A DNA stretch of 64,000 nt from Voacanga thouarsii (Eukaryota > Streptophyta > Magnoliopsida > Gentianales > Apocynaceae), in assembly GCA_026120185.1 (NCBI GenBank), contig JANUWF010002059.1, forward strand, positions 1,169,501 through 1,233,500. The letters run 5' to 3'. Below, one piece after another: positions 1-11,934 of the stretch. The first letter of the stretch is position 1; each line of letters begins with the position of its first letter. The position numbers and the translations under genes are program-made. The notes under the pieces were generated by a model, which saw only the letters and a list, made by a program, of their open reading frames with translations, did no database searches and was not told where the DNA came from.

Positions 1-18
1 AGGTAGTGGGGTATTACA
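1..18 (+). repeat. 3' terminus of a Tekay/Del-like LTR at the window edge
   Basis: The window opens with AGGTAGTGGGGTATTACA. It matches, with one mismatch, the LTR terminus read on the minus strand at 13458 and at 48659 (both GGTAGTGGGGTGTTACA). The LTR body lies outside the window. The bases after it are not a clear primer-binding site, so this is more likely a solo or 3' LTR end than a 5' LTR. Confidence 0.6.
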
Positions 19-1305
19 GATCTGGTGAATTTCTGAGTAAAGATCTGGTAATATTGGTCGATCTAGGGTATTTGGGCTGGTATTTCTAGGGAGCTTGGTT
101 CTGTTTGCAGTTTCAGGTGAGGTCCAGGTACTATAGGTAGTGCAAGGATGCCAAAATCCCATATATAAAGTCATATAGAAAGAAAAGACAGTTAAGAAAA
201 TAGAAGATATGGATTTGGAAATTCTCTTCTTTGTTTTAGGATTCTGAGTTACTGAGTATTGAATAAATATGGATTCAAAAGACTCCAAACGCTTCAAATA
301 GTAAAACTTAAAAAGGAATAAACTTCTATATATCTAATTCCTCTGCCACAGTTAGGCAGACATCTATTCCTTCATCTGCTGTCCTGATGGCTTCCCGTAC
401 TCGTTCTAATGTTTGTTACATTGATTACATTGACTCAATACTAATTACATTAATTTACTCCATGATCATGGGTGATTATATTTGAATTGGATGATAAAGC
501 CATGATTTTTATTTATTTATTATTATTATTATTTTGGTTTTGCTTAGTGTTGCATTTGATATTCCATCTATCTGCTTCATCTTCTGCTCGTTGATTTCAT
601 GTCGCATTTTATACTCCAACTATCCACAATTCTCTGAGTTTATTTGATCTTTTTGCTATTAACTAATAGGTGCTTCGTTCGAACCATTGAAGAGTCATTT
701 CTTGGCTGTGAGAGGATTTCTCAAGGCTGAAAAATTCAATTCGAATGAAGAGGTTTGTTCTCTCATTTAGGTTTCCATTTACCTTTTGTTTGTTTCTTCC
801 ATGGTTATTTTGTTCCTCTTCTTTTGATTTCTTCGTGTATTACATAGCTGAGATTTACTGATTATTTCCCTATGTGTTCACCGTTTTAGACTGAAATGTA
901 TGTTTCTACACTAGTTTGACATAATTAATGATCAATCTAGAAACTAGTTCTTCTAGTTATGTCATTGCTTGGATAGTTTTTTGTTTGTGTTGACTTGACT
1001 TGGTGGTAAAATGGCTGGACACAAAAATTTTCACTTGTATTCGTGTGAACACAAAGGACTTTGATGTTTGTTTTATTATATTATGGACTTATTTGTTTGG
1101 ATAAGTGGCTAATTGTACTTATACTTGACAATGCATACATGTTCAATCTAGTAAAATGAATATTTTATTTCTTGATTTTATTGAATATATATTGTGTAAA
1201 CAAGAAATCTATGTTAAATAACTGTAGGGAAAAATTGAATATTTAAAGTTCAAGATATTTTGGGTATATCTATTTCAATAATTTTTATTTAGGATATCTG
1301 TTTCA
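19..1305. other. AT-rich stretch, no gene seen
   Basis: No reading frame of note and no recognised repeat is visible. A short TTA/ATT-rich run lies near 510-535. The right part is probably the 5' leader or first intron of the CACTA transposase gene: a pyrimidine-rich acceptor-like TTTTTAG ends at 1321, just before the transposase coding begins. I did not find a CACTA terminal inverted repeat here, so the element's left end is not located. Confidence 0.5.
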
Positions 1306-4300
1306 TTGTTTGCATTTTTAGCATGTCCGACACAAGTGCTCTCAATGAGGCCTGATCGATTGTGGATGTACAATAGGCTCCTACCTGGTAAAAAAGGGAT
1401 AACGAGAGAGTTTGTGAATGGTATTAACGGATTTGTCCAATTTGCAAGCACACAATTGGACTTTAATAGTGGGGGGAAAATTAGATATCCATGTTCAAAG
1501 TGTAGGAATCGAAAATTCTTAAGTGTTGATGATGTGAAGCTTCATCTATGTAGGAAAGGATTTCTTCCGAACTATTATCAATGGTATTCACATGGGGAGC
1601 CATATATCTTCCCCATAGAGTAAAGTCCTATCAGTGAGGTTCCTAATGTTTGTGAAATGGCCCATGAGCCAAGCAATCAATTTAAGGATATGCTTTTTGA
1701 TGCAGTTGGATGGGATAGAACATTGGATGAACATATGCAAATAGATGAGTTGCCTAATATAGGTGCACAAAAGTTTTATGATTTACTAGAAGCAACAAAT
1801 GAACCATTCTAGCCCGGGTGTCATAATCAATCCCAATTGTCCACGGTTGCTTGACATTTAACGATCAAGTCAGTTAACAACTTGCTTGAAGCTTGTTTTG
1901 ATGCTATAGCACAACTAATGAAAGATGTTACTCCTGAAGGAGATAAAATGCCAAAAAAAATTTATGAGACGAAAAAACTTATCTCAGGTTTGGGGCTTCC
2001 ATATGAACAGATTGATTGTTGTATCAATGGGTGTATACTTTTTCGAAAAGAGTATGAGCAATTTACAGAATGCAAGTTTTGTAATCATCCTGGATGGAAA
2101 CCAAAAAAAGGGAGTCTGGGTGTAGAGAAAAATGTGTCATATGCAAGAATGCATTATCTGCCATTAACACCAAGATTACAACGATTGTATGCATCGAAAG
2201 CAACTACCCAGCATATGAGATGGCATGTAGAGCATAAACCTCTTCTTGGGACTATTAGTCATCCTTCTGAAGCTGAGGCTTGGAAGTCTTTCAATCATGC
2301 ACATCCTTCATTCTCTGTCGAGTCTCACAATGTAAGACTTGGACTTTGCACTGATGGCTTCACTCCATTTGGCCAATCTGGTAAACAATATTCCTGTTGG
2401 CCTGTGATAGTAACTCCCTACAATCTGCCACCTGGGATGTGTATGACATCACCGTACATATTTCTGAGTGTCATAATTCGTGGTCCTAAAAATCCTAAGA
2501 AACAGTTAGATGTATATTTAGAACCTCTAGTGGATGAGTTAATACAGTTATGGGAAGTAGGAGTTCCAACTTATGATATTTCACTGAAGTAAAATTTTCA
2601 AATGAGGGCTGCTTTGATATGGACAATAAGTGACTTTCCAACTTATGGCATGTTATCTGGATAGAGCACGACTGGGAGATTATCTTGTCCATATTGTATA
2701 GAGAAGTTAAAGGCATTTAGGCTTCAACACTCTCGAAAGAATTATTTTTTTTATTGTCATCGACAATTTTTATCTCTTGATCACCTTTTTCGAAAGAATA
2801 AAAACTCATTTATAAAGAATCGAACTGAGGACTCACCACTTCCACGGAGACTAAATAGGGATGAAATATGGGCTCGAGTGAAAGATTTGCCTAGTGTGCT
2901 TGAAAATGGTGGAAATGGCATGTCGAAAGGCTACGAGGAGTCTCATAATTGGAGCAAGGAAAGTATATTTTGGAGTTTGCCATATTGGAGAATGAATCTC
3001 ATTAGACATAATCTTGATGTTATGCACATCATAAAAAAAAATTTTGACAATATATTTAATACTGTATTTGATGTTAAGGGTAAAACCAAGGATGGTGAAA
3101 ATGCAAAGAGAGATTTAATTGAGATTTGTCGACGAAAGGATTTGGAGCTATCTGAAGGAGGTACAAAGAATCCAAAAGCATGCTATTGTTTGGAAAAAAA
3201 ATGCTTGAAAAATCTTGTGTGAGTGGATCTAATCGTTAAAATTTCCTGATGGTTATGTTTCCAATTTGTCAACATGGGTGGATATGAAGGAATGCAACTT
3301 GTTTGGCCTCAAATCTCATGATTTTCATGTATTCATGCTCCGATTGATTCCCATAGCATTTCGGCATTTGCTTCCAAAAGCTGTTAGCAATGCACTAACA
3401 AAATTGAGCTTATTTTTCAAGGATTTGACTTCTAGGATGTTACATGGTGACCAAATACTAAAGTTGGAAGAAAACATTGCTATGGTCATATGTAAGTTAG
3501 AGAGAATTTTTCCTCCAAGCTATTTTGATTCAATGGAGCATTTTCCAATTCACTTATCATATGAAGCTCTAGTTGGGGGACCTGTGCAGTATAGATGGAT
3601 GTATCCCTTTAAGAGGTCAGTCAAATAATTCTTACCTTATTTAATGGCATTTATTTTTTGGCATGCCATTAATACTTTTTATCTTTAGGTTCTTAACACT
3701 TTGAAAAAGAAGGTGAAGAATAAGGCAAAGGTTGAGCTTCAATATGTAATGCATACATAGTTGAAGAAGTGTCAAGTTTTTGCATGCATTAATTTGAACC
3801 CCATGTCAAAACAAAGAGTAGAAGAGTCGATAGAAATGATGATGGTGGTAGTTCAAAGTTATTTGGTTCAAGAATTTCAACTTTGAGCTATGCTGGGCGG
3901 GCATCAGGTGCTTCAAAAACTAAATTTATATCAGACAAAAAACATTATGTAGTTGCATTGTATATGTTGTTGAACACCGAAGAGGTCCAACCCTATGTAG
4001 TGTGAGTATTTATTTTTCTTAGTGATTACAAATAATGGGGGACATATAACTTACACATTATTTTTTTATATAATATATAGATTGTTCAAGGCTGAAAAAC
4101 ATCTTTACTCCTCAAGAATTTCTGACTCTAACATTGAATTAGCATTGGAAAGAGAGTTTGTTCATTGGTTTAATAGATATGTAAGCATAATTCAACATCT
4201 TAGGTAATCTTTTTCTTTCTTTAATTTAAATACTTAATAAGTGTTCTATGTTTTATGTCATGTAGGCAAATGATCCAACTAACAATGTTTCAAGTAAGGA

Positions 4301-5033
4301 AACAAAACACATTGCTTGGGGCCCAAAGAGATGTGTTCGCACATAGTCACAAGTTTTTGTGAATGGGTACAACTTCCACACTATTGCCCATAGTAAAAGG
4401 AAATCCACAACCAATAGTGTTGTGTGCATAAAAGGTTCAAATAGCATTGATGAAGGCACAATAAATTATTATGGTGTGCTAAAGGAAGTTGTTGAATTGG
4501 AATACCCATGGTTGCCAATTAAACGAGCTTACTTTTTTCATTGTGATTGGTATGATCCAGTGCAAAATGTTGGCATAAGAATCCATCCAAAAGGATAAAA
4601 TGGTTGATATTAATCACAAGCGTAGTTTGAGGAAATACGAGCCATTTGCACTTGCACATCAAGTAAGCCAAGTGTATTACATACCTTATCCAATCCAAAA
4701 GAAAGACTCAGCTGATTAGGTGCCTGTTTGTCATGTGGCTGCAAGAAGAAACTTGGAGATGGGGACAATGGATAGTGCATTTCAAGAGGATGAAGTCCAA
4801 GGTGCAAATTTTGATATTTTGGATGATGAAATAAATAGTCTCAGAGATCCTAATGGCATTTTTGATGAAGTGGATACTATTGACAATGTTGATCTAGCAG
4901 AGAGTGAGGGAGAGTTCATAAGTAGTTCTGATGAAGAAGAGTTAGAGGAATCAACAGACTCTGAAAAAGAACTAAGCAGCGATTCCAATAGCCTTAGCGA
5001 CTTGCATGGCAGTGTTAGATTGTCTATAGTTAT
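1306..5033 (+). pseudogene. CACTA (En/Spm) TNP2-like transposase, decayed, with introns
   Basis: Pieces of one TNP2/TnpD transposase follow each other in order. 1345-1623 is the transposase-associated N-terminal domain with a CSKC...HLC zinc-finger-like pattern. 1882-2592 and 2593-3222 are the Transposase_21 catalytic region (LGLPYEQIDCC, CKFCNHPGWKP, LGLCTDGFTPFG, HNLDVMHI). 3266-3628 is DUF4218-like and 4266-4598 is DUF4216-like (WGPKR, YYGVLKEVVELEY), followed by a long acidic tail to about 5030. Canonical GT-AG introns can be placed at 3616-3688, 4002-4080 and 4181-4265, each restoring continuity of the family sequence. Stops at 1621, near 1812, at 2590 and near 2664, 3220 and 4340, plus frameshifts, show it is dead. 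Known of the family: it cuts and rejoins the element's ends in the nucleus. The true start is uncertain. ATG 1345 is preferred over 1306 because 1306-1321 looks like the end of an intron. Confidence 0.9.
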
Positions 5034-5154
5034 TTTTATATTATTCTTGCATTATTTTTTATTTGTTTATCTCCAATTAATATTTTCATTTATTTGTATT
5101 CTTTTAATTAAGTGTTTAATTTATAATTTTCATTACTTATTATATTTTTCAAAA

Positions 5155-5692
5155 ATGGTGCATGGAAAGAAAAATCAAACTGGTAGGGGTTCTGGTTCCT
5201 CACCTTTGATGAGGAGAGGACGAGAGGCTCTTGGTGGCCCCTTAAATCGTCGACGATCATTAGCGTCTGCTCGAAAGGATTTGACGCCTTTGCTGAAATC
5301 TAGCACTTCAGTCACTACAACTAATGAACAGTAGCTGTCACCTGCTTTGGATTAGAATGAGGAAAACCAAATTCCTGTTGATTAAGGTGCTCAGAATACT
5401 CCTACTGACAATGTATATCAGACTCTCCAAAGTGCTGCTACAACTGTTGATGTAGATGACCATACTCTTCTTGATGGCAGTGCTGATGCTATACCCTCTG
5501 ATGGTCAACTATACAGTACATCTTCTGGTAATCATGCCCAAGCAGCTTCTACTCCTATTGTGGTGTAGCCAGGTGGCTCATCTTCTGCAATTAATACTCC
5601 ATCTGAGGGCAAGATCCGTTACTTTATCGAAGGGGATGAGTAAATGGTTTCTCTTTTCTTTTGCTGCTAGATTATGAATTTGCTGCAGGGGT
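5155..5692 (+). pseudogene. Second ORF of the first CACTA element (unidentified, broken)
   Basis: An ATG at 5155 opens a basic, Gly/Ser/Arg-rich N-terminus (MVHGKKNQTGRGSGSS), followed by a Thr/Ser-rich stretch and, near 5608, GKIRYFIEGDE. The frame is interrupted by stops at about 5332, 5353, 5383, 5566 and 5641. A second gene downstream of the TNP2-like gene is the usual CACTA layout; in En/Spm it encodes the protein that binds subterminal repeats. Only the position and general composition support that role here. I do not see the Transposase_24 motifs that are clear in the second CACTA element near 17 kb. Start choice: the ATG after a T-rich acceptor-like run at 5140-5152. Confidence 0.5.
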
Positions 5693-5739
5693 TTAAGCTT
5701 AATGGTTTAAAATGGACATTGTCCTTAGGATCTTTTGAT

Positions 5740-6810
5740 ATGAATTGTGTGCTCAGTATATTGGGCGTCTATATAAACATGATTGGGCAACCATTCAGTG
5801 TTTTGCGACGATGGTTTACCATCAGAAACCCATGTATAATGCACGATGTCATGAAAGTATTAACAAATTTGTACAGAATCCAAAGCGAAAAAAAAAAACT
5901 TAAGGAATGTGCTAAATCAATAAAAAATACTAAACTCATATGCAAAACCAAATTGCTGTTTTCTATCTCTATTATGTTATAGATTGTGTATTAGAGATGA
6001 AGAATTTTCAATTTTGTATATATTTTTTAACTGAATTCTTTTGATAGGAATTTTGTTAAAGAAACTTGCAAAAACAAAGCTGATTTTCGTACCAATCTGT
6101 TTTGTATCTTTGATATATAATAGAACCGTTTAGCTTATCATTTTGTGATTTTCATAACTACTAAGCTAAAAATAAGTACATTGCACTGAAATATTGTGTT
6201 GGATATGCTATAAGCTGAGGCTTTGATATATATTGTAAGACTTCACTTGACTTTATTTGTGATGATAATCTTCGCTTTTTTCCTTTTCTTGGAATATATT
6301 AAAAAAAATACAGCGAAGAAAAAAAGTTTAAATCATAGAAAGCAGGATTCTTTTACTTAGTTCTAGTCTAGAAGTTTAAAAAAAATGTTCAATGCACTGG
6401 AATATTATGTTAGATGTGCTAAAAGCTTACTGGATCTGATTGTATGCTAAGTATATCGGGCGTCTATATAAACATGATTGGGCCACCATTCGGTGTTTTG
6501 CGACGACGGTTTACCATCAGAAGCCCACGTATGATGCACAATGTCATGAAAGTATTAACAAATTTGTATAGAATCCAACACACAAAAAAAAAAAAAAAAA
6601 ACTTAAGGAATGTGCTAAATCAATAAATAAAAAAAAAACTGAAATTAGATGCATATCAATCTATTTTCTATCTCTATTATGTAATAGAACCTTTTATTAA
6701 AGATGAGGTAAAGATGAGGAATTTTCAAGTTTGCAAATATTTTTTCACTGAATTCTCTTGACATAAATTTTGTTAGATAAACTTGCAGAAACAAATCTGA
6801 TTTTCGTAAG
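5740..6810 (+). repeat. Imperfect tandem duplication, offset 695 bp, carrying a 43-codon frame
   Basis: The segment from about 5745 to 6091 reappears at about 6440 to 6806, including the sequence around GGGCGTCTATATAAACATG, an A-rich run and the downstream ACTGAATTCT...GATTTTCG block. A smaller duplicate, TGCACTG-AATATT, sits at 6182-6216 and 6390-6427. Both large copies contain one reading frame beginning YIGRLYKHDWATI and ending HESINKFV (5757-5883 and 6452-6578). Copy 2 has a stop where copy 1 has CAG. I do not recognise this peptide. It may be a captured exon, since an A-rich run follows it in both copies. Confidence 0.75.
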
Positions 6811-7804
6811 AAAATTTTCTGCTTGCTGGCTGCAACTGTTTTTGTTGGAACCAATTGTTTGGAGATTATGAATGGAATTTTATTTTTTGCTATTTTTTAT
6901 TGTTATTGGAACCAATTGCTGGCTATTTATTTAGGATGTTTAGGATGTTTGGATTTTATTTACGGGGACTTTACTGCCATTTAGTACCTTAGCTCTCTTA
7001 CTACCATTTGCACTTAGATAAGAGAATGAATAAATCATGACTGCATAGGGAACAAAGTGGACTTCACAGAGGATTTTGCAAGTCATAAAATGCTAAACTG
7101 TACCCTTAATTTCTGATCCTCTGGCCAAAATACCTAAAACAGCTCTGCTTTTGTGCTTCCTCTATGGGTGTTTTCTAACATAACAAATGTGCTAATAGTT
7201 TGGTCCTTTTTCGAGAAATATCTACTATGATCTACGAGAAAAATTGGAAAAAAATACATTACCAAAACACTTGAGCAGAAGAAGCTAGCTAAATGTCCTA
7301 GTCTGCTGAATGTTTATTTATTTATTAGGCCTCACAATAGGATGATTTGTTTCCCCTATTGTTTATCTTTTACAAGCTCTTGTATTTGACCATGATAAGG
7401 TATGCCATGATGGTCATTCACACCAAGGAGCTAGCTACCCAGTATTTTTGCATTTTCTTTTGATCCTTTTTCATTGTTCTTAAGAAGCAAGCTGAAAGTA
7501 GTTTCTCCTATACAAATAATATATATTTGAATCACTTTGTGTGTCTGGTTATGAATGTTATGGTTGTGCGGGCTGTTTCCATTGTGGTTATGTGTTTTTT
7601 AGCTTGAGGAATATAGTATGGAAGCACTTTAACACTTATTGCAAATGCATAAAGATTTTTACTAGGCTCTAGATTTTTGTTACATCTCCTATCCAGAATT
7701 TATCAAAATTTTGTAGTAGATTGGGTCACAACATTTGACTAGTTATTTCTCTTATTGATGAAATTAGTATGGAAGGTGGTTCATGATTGTGATTGAAGTA
7801 AGAT
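6811..7804. other. No gene or recognised repeat seen
   Basis: AT-rich sequence with only short, compositionally unconvincing reading frames and no similarity that I could find to the other repeats in the window. Confidence 0.5.
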
Positions 7805-8449
7805 TCCATTATGAATCCCAAAAACAATGTCAAATCACAATAGAAAGATTAATTACATCATTATTCTAGAAAAAGAAAACAAAGGTATCATATACAAGCC
7901 ATTCTTTTTCTCCTTGAAAACCTTTTGAATATTGCTCCTTGAATGATGAATCTCCTCTTTTGTGAGTGATTGGAAAATTTAATCCTTGGATTCACACATT
8001 TCTCTTGTGTTTTTCTTGTCTTTATAAGCTTATTTGATATCAAAATTCGTGGCTTGAGAAGTTTAGTCCGAGTAGAATTTGAAAAATACCAAAAATCCTT
8101 TAGAAGATAGCAAATTCACGCACAAAACTACCTTTGGACAGAATAGACCTGCCGCCTAGTCATTTCGACAAACCTGGCGCCCGATACATTATGGTTTTTC
8201 TTCTCACTGTTCGCTCTGTTTTTCCACAACACACCTGGTGCTGGGTGCATGAGCTTGACCTAGCACCAAATCAAGTCGGGAATTTTCTACTTTTTGCTCC
8301 AAATCTACTAAATCCTACAAAAATTCATCCAAAAAACTTTTCACAAGCAAAATATAAAATAGGAAGGAATATGCCTAATTATTATATCAAAAGAATCTCG
8401 AATTAGCCTTAAATAACTAGAAAATTAGTGATGAATTTAGTCCTTATCA
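7805..8449 (-). repeat. Athila-type LTR fragment (first ~645 bp of LTR)
   Basis: Read on the minus strand it begins TGATAAGGACTAAATTC at 8449 and is collinear with the LTR start at 27434. It carries the GC-rich U3 motif tract (8140-8265, for example CCTGGCGCCCG), then the Athila U3 block with ACTCGGACTAAACTTCTC, and breaks off near 7805 inside the region matching 28120. No internal sequence or second LTR is attached, so it is a truncated relic. The open frame at 8134-8406 is a by-product of the repeat. Confidence 0.85.
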
Positions 8450-8702
8450 TATTAGAGAAACCATAGGATGGGTGACCTTTTGGGAAGTAATTATAGAAGT
8501 TGAAAGGAAAAGATTTGGCGTAATTTAAGGAGATGAAAGATGGATTTTTATGTATAACGATGCAAGCACAGAAAGAAATAGGTAGAGGTTATATGAAAGT
8601 GTATTGTCAGAGTAAAAGGGTATGTGAATTCTCAAAAATGCCTGTTTATATGTGTAAAGTAGAATTACTCTTTATCTAATGTTATATATGTAGAAACCAT
8701 TT

Positions 8703-8744
<42 letters not shown>

Positions 8745-8989
8745 TTATTTGGTGTTTCCTAAAGTAGCTCCGAGGAAGAGAAGAAGATACTACAAAAGAT
8801 TACCTGTAGTATTACTGGAAATAGAGATAAAAAGAACGCAACTAATAGTACTAGAGATATTGTTTCCAAAATGAGAAATGACACAAATATTACAAAATAT
8901 TACTTCAACATGTGACTGGAACTCTAAACAAACAGAACAACGTCCAAAAGCAGAAATGGACTGCATGGTGGGCTAAGTTCTAAAGTCTT
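8450..8989. other. AT-rich spacer with an (AT)n microsatellite at 8705-8740
   Basis: No gene is visible. A pure AT dinucleotide run of about 36 bp occupies 8705-8740. The rest is A-rich sequence with no recognised repeat. Confidence 0.6.
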
Positions 8990-9683
8990 CTCCTTCTCAA
9001 TTTTGTGGAAGAACGGATCAAGGATGAAAGGCTGAGACTTAGATGGATAAGATGGAGAAGTTCCTTAGAGTTCTGGAACATGTGTAAGAAAAAGAGGTGT
9101 ATCTTGTTACCACTAGTCTTCAAGGACTCGTTCGAGATTGGTGGATTAGGAAGAAAGAAGAACAAGAGCTGGAATACGGAGAATGAACCTGAACGAAATT
9201 TCAGGCAGAATTTAAAAAGGGAATTTGTACTCCACTGGGTAATTGAGCAAAGAAAAAGAGAACTCCAAAATTTTAAACAAGAATAGAACACAGTTGGAGT
9301 GTATGCTATTGAGTTTACGCGATTGTCAACATTCCCTCAAGGGTTCAAATTGAATCAGAACAAATCTGACTTTCTGTAAAGGGACTACAACCTGAACTTA
9401 GAAATGACATTGACATCCTAGCTCCAACTAGTTACAATATAGCTATTAAAATGGCCTTCCTAGTGGAAAAAGAGGACCAAGAGCAATATAGACAAAATTG
9501 TGAAGAACTACTGAGGTTGGGGAAGCAAAATTTCAAGAAAGGTTTAAGAAAAAATGAATCAGTACTTAGAAGACCGGGACATTATGCTTTTTTTCATACG
9601 GGTGCATATATACATGAACAATATAGGAAAAAACTTAGAAAATATTACAAGTGTAGGAAAGAATGACATATGGTAGCCAATTG
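8990..9683 (+). pseudogene. Gypsy gag fragment (Tekay/Del-like), plus strand
   Basis: Several plus-strand frames together read as the second half of a chromovirus-type gag. They include REFVLHWVIEQRKRELQNF near 9220-9270, AIEFTRLSTFPQGFKL near 9310-9355, KGLQPELRNDIDILAPTSY near 9380-9432 and the coiled LVEKEDQEQYRQNCEELL at 9460-9513. A degenerate zinc knuckle, YKCRKE-stop-HMVANC (9640-9685), ends it; its first Cys is Tyr and a stop splits it. Gag packages element RNA. The fragment abuts an LTR start at 9684, so everything from the zinc knuckle to the 3' LTR (protease to integrase) is missing. Frameshifts and stops (9284, 9378, 9664) make it non-functional. Confidence 0.7.
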
Positions 9684-11931
9684 TGTGAAACCCTAACTAA
9701 AACCAACCCTAGAGTAAGGGGATCGGGATGCATATCATATTTTCTTATATTTTCTTGTATGCATGAATATATTTTTGCATGATTTTATGTTCTTTGGATT
9801 TGTGAATTGTAGATTAGAAGGCTTAATTGTGCTTATTGAGTAAGAAGGGCAAAAATGGTAATTTTGCTTGAGGTGGAAATAGGGAGATAGCTTGAGGGTT
9901 AAATAGGAAAAATATTTGGAAGAGAAAATAAGAAAAAAGAGTTGTTGTAGTCTAGTGGTTAGAGCTTTGGAATAAATCTTTGAGATCTTGAGTTCAAATT
10001 CCATCATTTAAATTTTTGCTTGATTAAATTTTATTTTTGATAGATAGGCTATTTTTGGCCTTGCATGTCTTAGGGAGGAGTAGGGATGTTGTCCTAGGGG
10101 AGACATGAAAGGAATGTCCTAATTCCACTCTTGTGCCCTACAAAAATCCCTAAGGGATTCATACTCTTTTTGTTCTCTAACTTACCTTAATTCTTGACCA
10201 ATTAAGTTGCTCAATTTATTCAAGCCATTTTATTTCCAGAAAACTCCAGCAAGCTTCCTTGATCTTGGAGTTTCGAAATTACCTATGGGAGGGTAGCATA
10301 TAGGCCAAAAATGGGGAAGAGTTATGGAAGGTTCCCAAGAGAATTAATCTCCATGGTTGAACCTTCAAATTCCACCATATGAGTGATCATCTTCTTCTTG
10401 TAGCAAATTGGAAATTTTTCTAGCTTCTTGATCAGTTCAATTGTTGAAACCCTCAGCCATCTCTCCCTCTCAAATACTACTAGAAAAATAACCAATTCAC
10501 TCAACTTGAAGACTGAAAACTTCAGCCAAAACCGGACTGCACAAAAGCTCTGCAAACCAGAAAAATCCTTGGACAGTTTTCGCAGCTTGGTGAGCTAAGA
10601 ACCAAGTTGTTTCTTCCACCTTTTCAACCAACAATTCAACCCTGTCTTTCCTCCATAAAGAAGGCTGGAAACCAACCTTAAAAGACCCTCCAATACCCCT
10701 TCAAACCTTCTGCAAATTGGCTGAAGCATTGCAGAAAAATCTGCATAGAAATTCCAACAAGCCATGCGAAAAAAACTAACTAGTAATTCCAGCTTTGTTT
10801 CTTCTTCACCCTTGTCCGAAACTTACTCCATTTTCTCTGTAAAACCAACCTTAGTCAGCCACAAACTGAGCTTCATCATCTTCTCCATTGGTCTGCTCGA
10901 ATGAAGCACCATGGCTGCTCCTAAAATCCTTCCAACAATCACTACAATCAAGCCATCAATTGGAGTCCAAAATTCCAGCAAATTATTCCAGCAAACTTCC
11001 ATAGATTAAGCCTCAACTATCCAGAAAATTCCTTCACCATTGCACTCCATAATTTGGTCACCCTATAGCTCTTTCAAGCATCATTCATCTCAGCAAAATC
11101 CTAGCCAAACAGTCGGCCATTGAAGCTCACAAAAGACCTCCTTCAACTAAGAAATTCTTACCATACTTACTACCATAATTCACTCCCTAAATCATTCTTT
11201 TCGAATTTCAAACAACCAGCTTTCTTTTTCTCCCAAATCTAAGAATTCAATCACCACAATTCTCCAACCCATTTGGCCACTCTTTCCAAGTAGAATTTCG
11301 GCTAGCCTTCCTCCATTCTCTCTAAACCTCCAAGAACACCAAGAACACCCACCACCCTTCTCCATGCATAAGACCACTCAAAACCTCTTTAATCTTCTCC
11401 AAAAACTCTAGATCACACCAACTCATCCTCTTGAATCCATTTCTGCAATTTATAACATCAAACGCTAAAATCAAGATTTTACTTTCGGATAAAAAACCAT
11501 AATTTTTATTGAAGGCTCAAGAACACTTTCAAGGTAAGCATGAACAATTATCTCCATCTTCGATCTTTAATGGAATGTGCTAATAAACTCTTTCTCTCTC
11601 TCTCTCTCTCTCGACTAAAATGGTTATTCCAACCATGGCCATTTTCTTCTTCTTCCTCCTTGGACGGACCAAGCTTTCCAGGCAAGAGGATTCTTTCAAA
11701 ATGCCTTCAATGTAGTCATCATTCAAGTAAGCCTCTTCAATCTTCTCTTAAAATTTTAGATTCATGTCTTTAGGATGTTATTGGAAAATGATGGATTATG
11801 ATTAGAGTTTGAACATGTGTTTTTGTGATGAAGTTGAGATTGAAGCATGAGAATGAATGTGTTTATATGATGGAGTTGGGATTGATGCATGAGGATGATT
11901 GATCTTGGTTGAATCTTATAATGTTTTAGGG
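9684..11931 (+). mobile_element. First half of a Tekay/Del-like LTR, plus orientation
   Basis: Starts TGTGAAACCC and is the inverted counterpart of the complete LTR K at 48659-52893: it matches K read on the minus strand from 52893 down to about 50650. Shared landmarks are the GATGCATATCAT block near 9727, the tRNA-like module at 9941, the CT microsatellite near 11600 and the AAGCATGAGAATGAATGTG block near 11845. Homology ends abruptly near 11931, where minus-strand gag sequence begins. The many short frames inside it (for example 11540-11773) are LTR sequence. It could be the truncated 3' LTR of the gag fragment to its left. Confidence 0.85.
9941..10007 (+). other. tRNA-like module inside the LTR
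   Basis: GTTGTTGTAGTCTAGTGG-TTAGAGC resembles the 5' half of a plant tRNA with its A box (compare GTCGTTGTAGTATAGTGG of plant tRNA-Asp). GAGTTCAAATTCC, about 35 bp on, resembles a B box. The acceptor and T stems do not pair well, so it is not a functional tRNA gene. The same module is in LTR K at 52581-52648. Confidence 0.55.
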
Positions 11932-11934
11932 TTG

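Noticed and set aside
8134..8406. 90-codon frame MDRIDLPPSHFDKPG...
   Set aside because: It lies wholly in an Athila-type LTR fragment; the frame is made by the GC-rich U3 motif repeats.
9941..10007. A functional tRNA gene
   Set aside because: Acceptor and T stems do not pair, and the module sits inside both LTR copies; kept only as a tRNA-like module.
11540..11773. 77-codon Ser/Leu-rich plus-strand frame
   Set aside because: Inside the LTR half 9684-11931, driven by a CT microsatellite; the LTR K copy does not keep it open.
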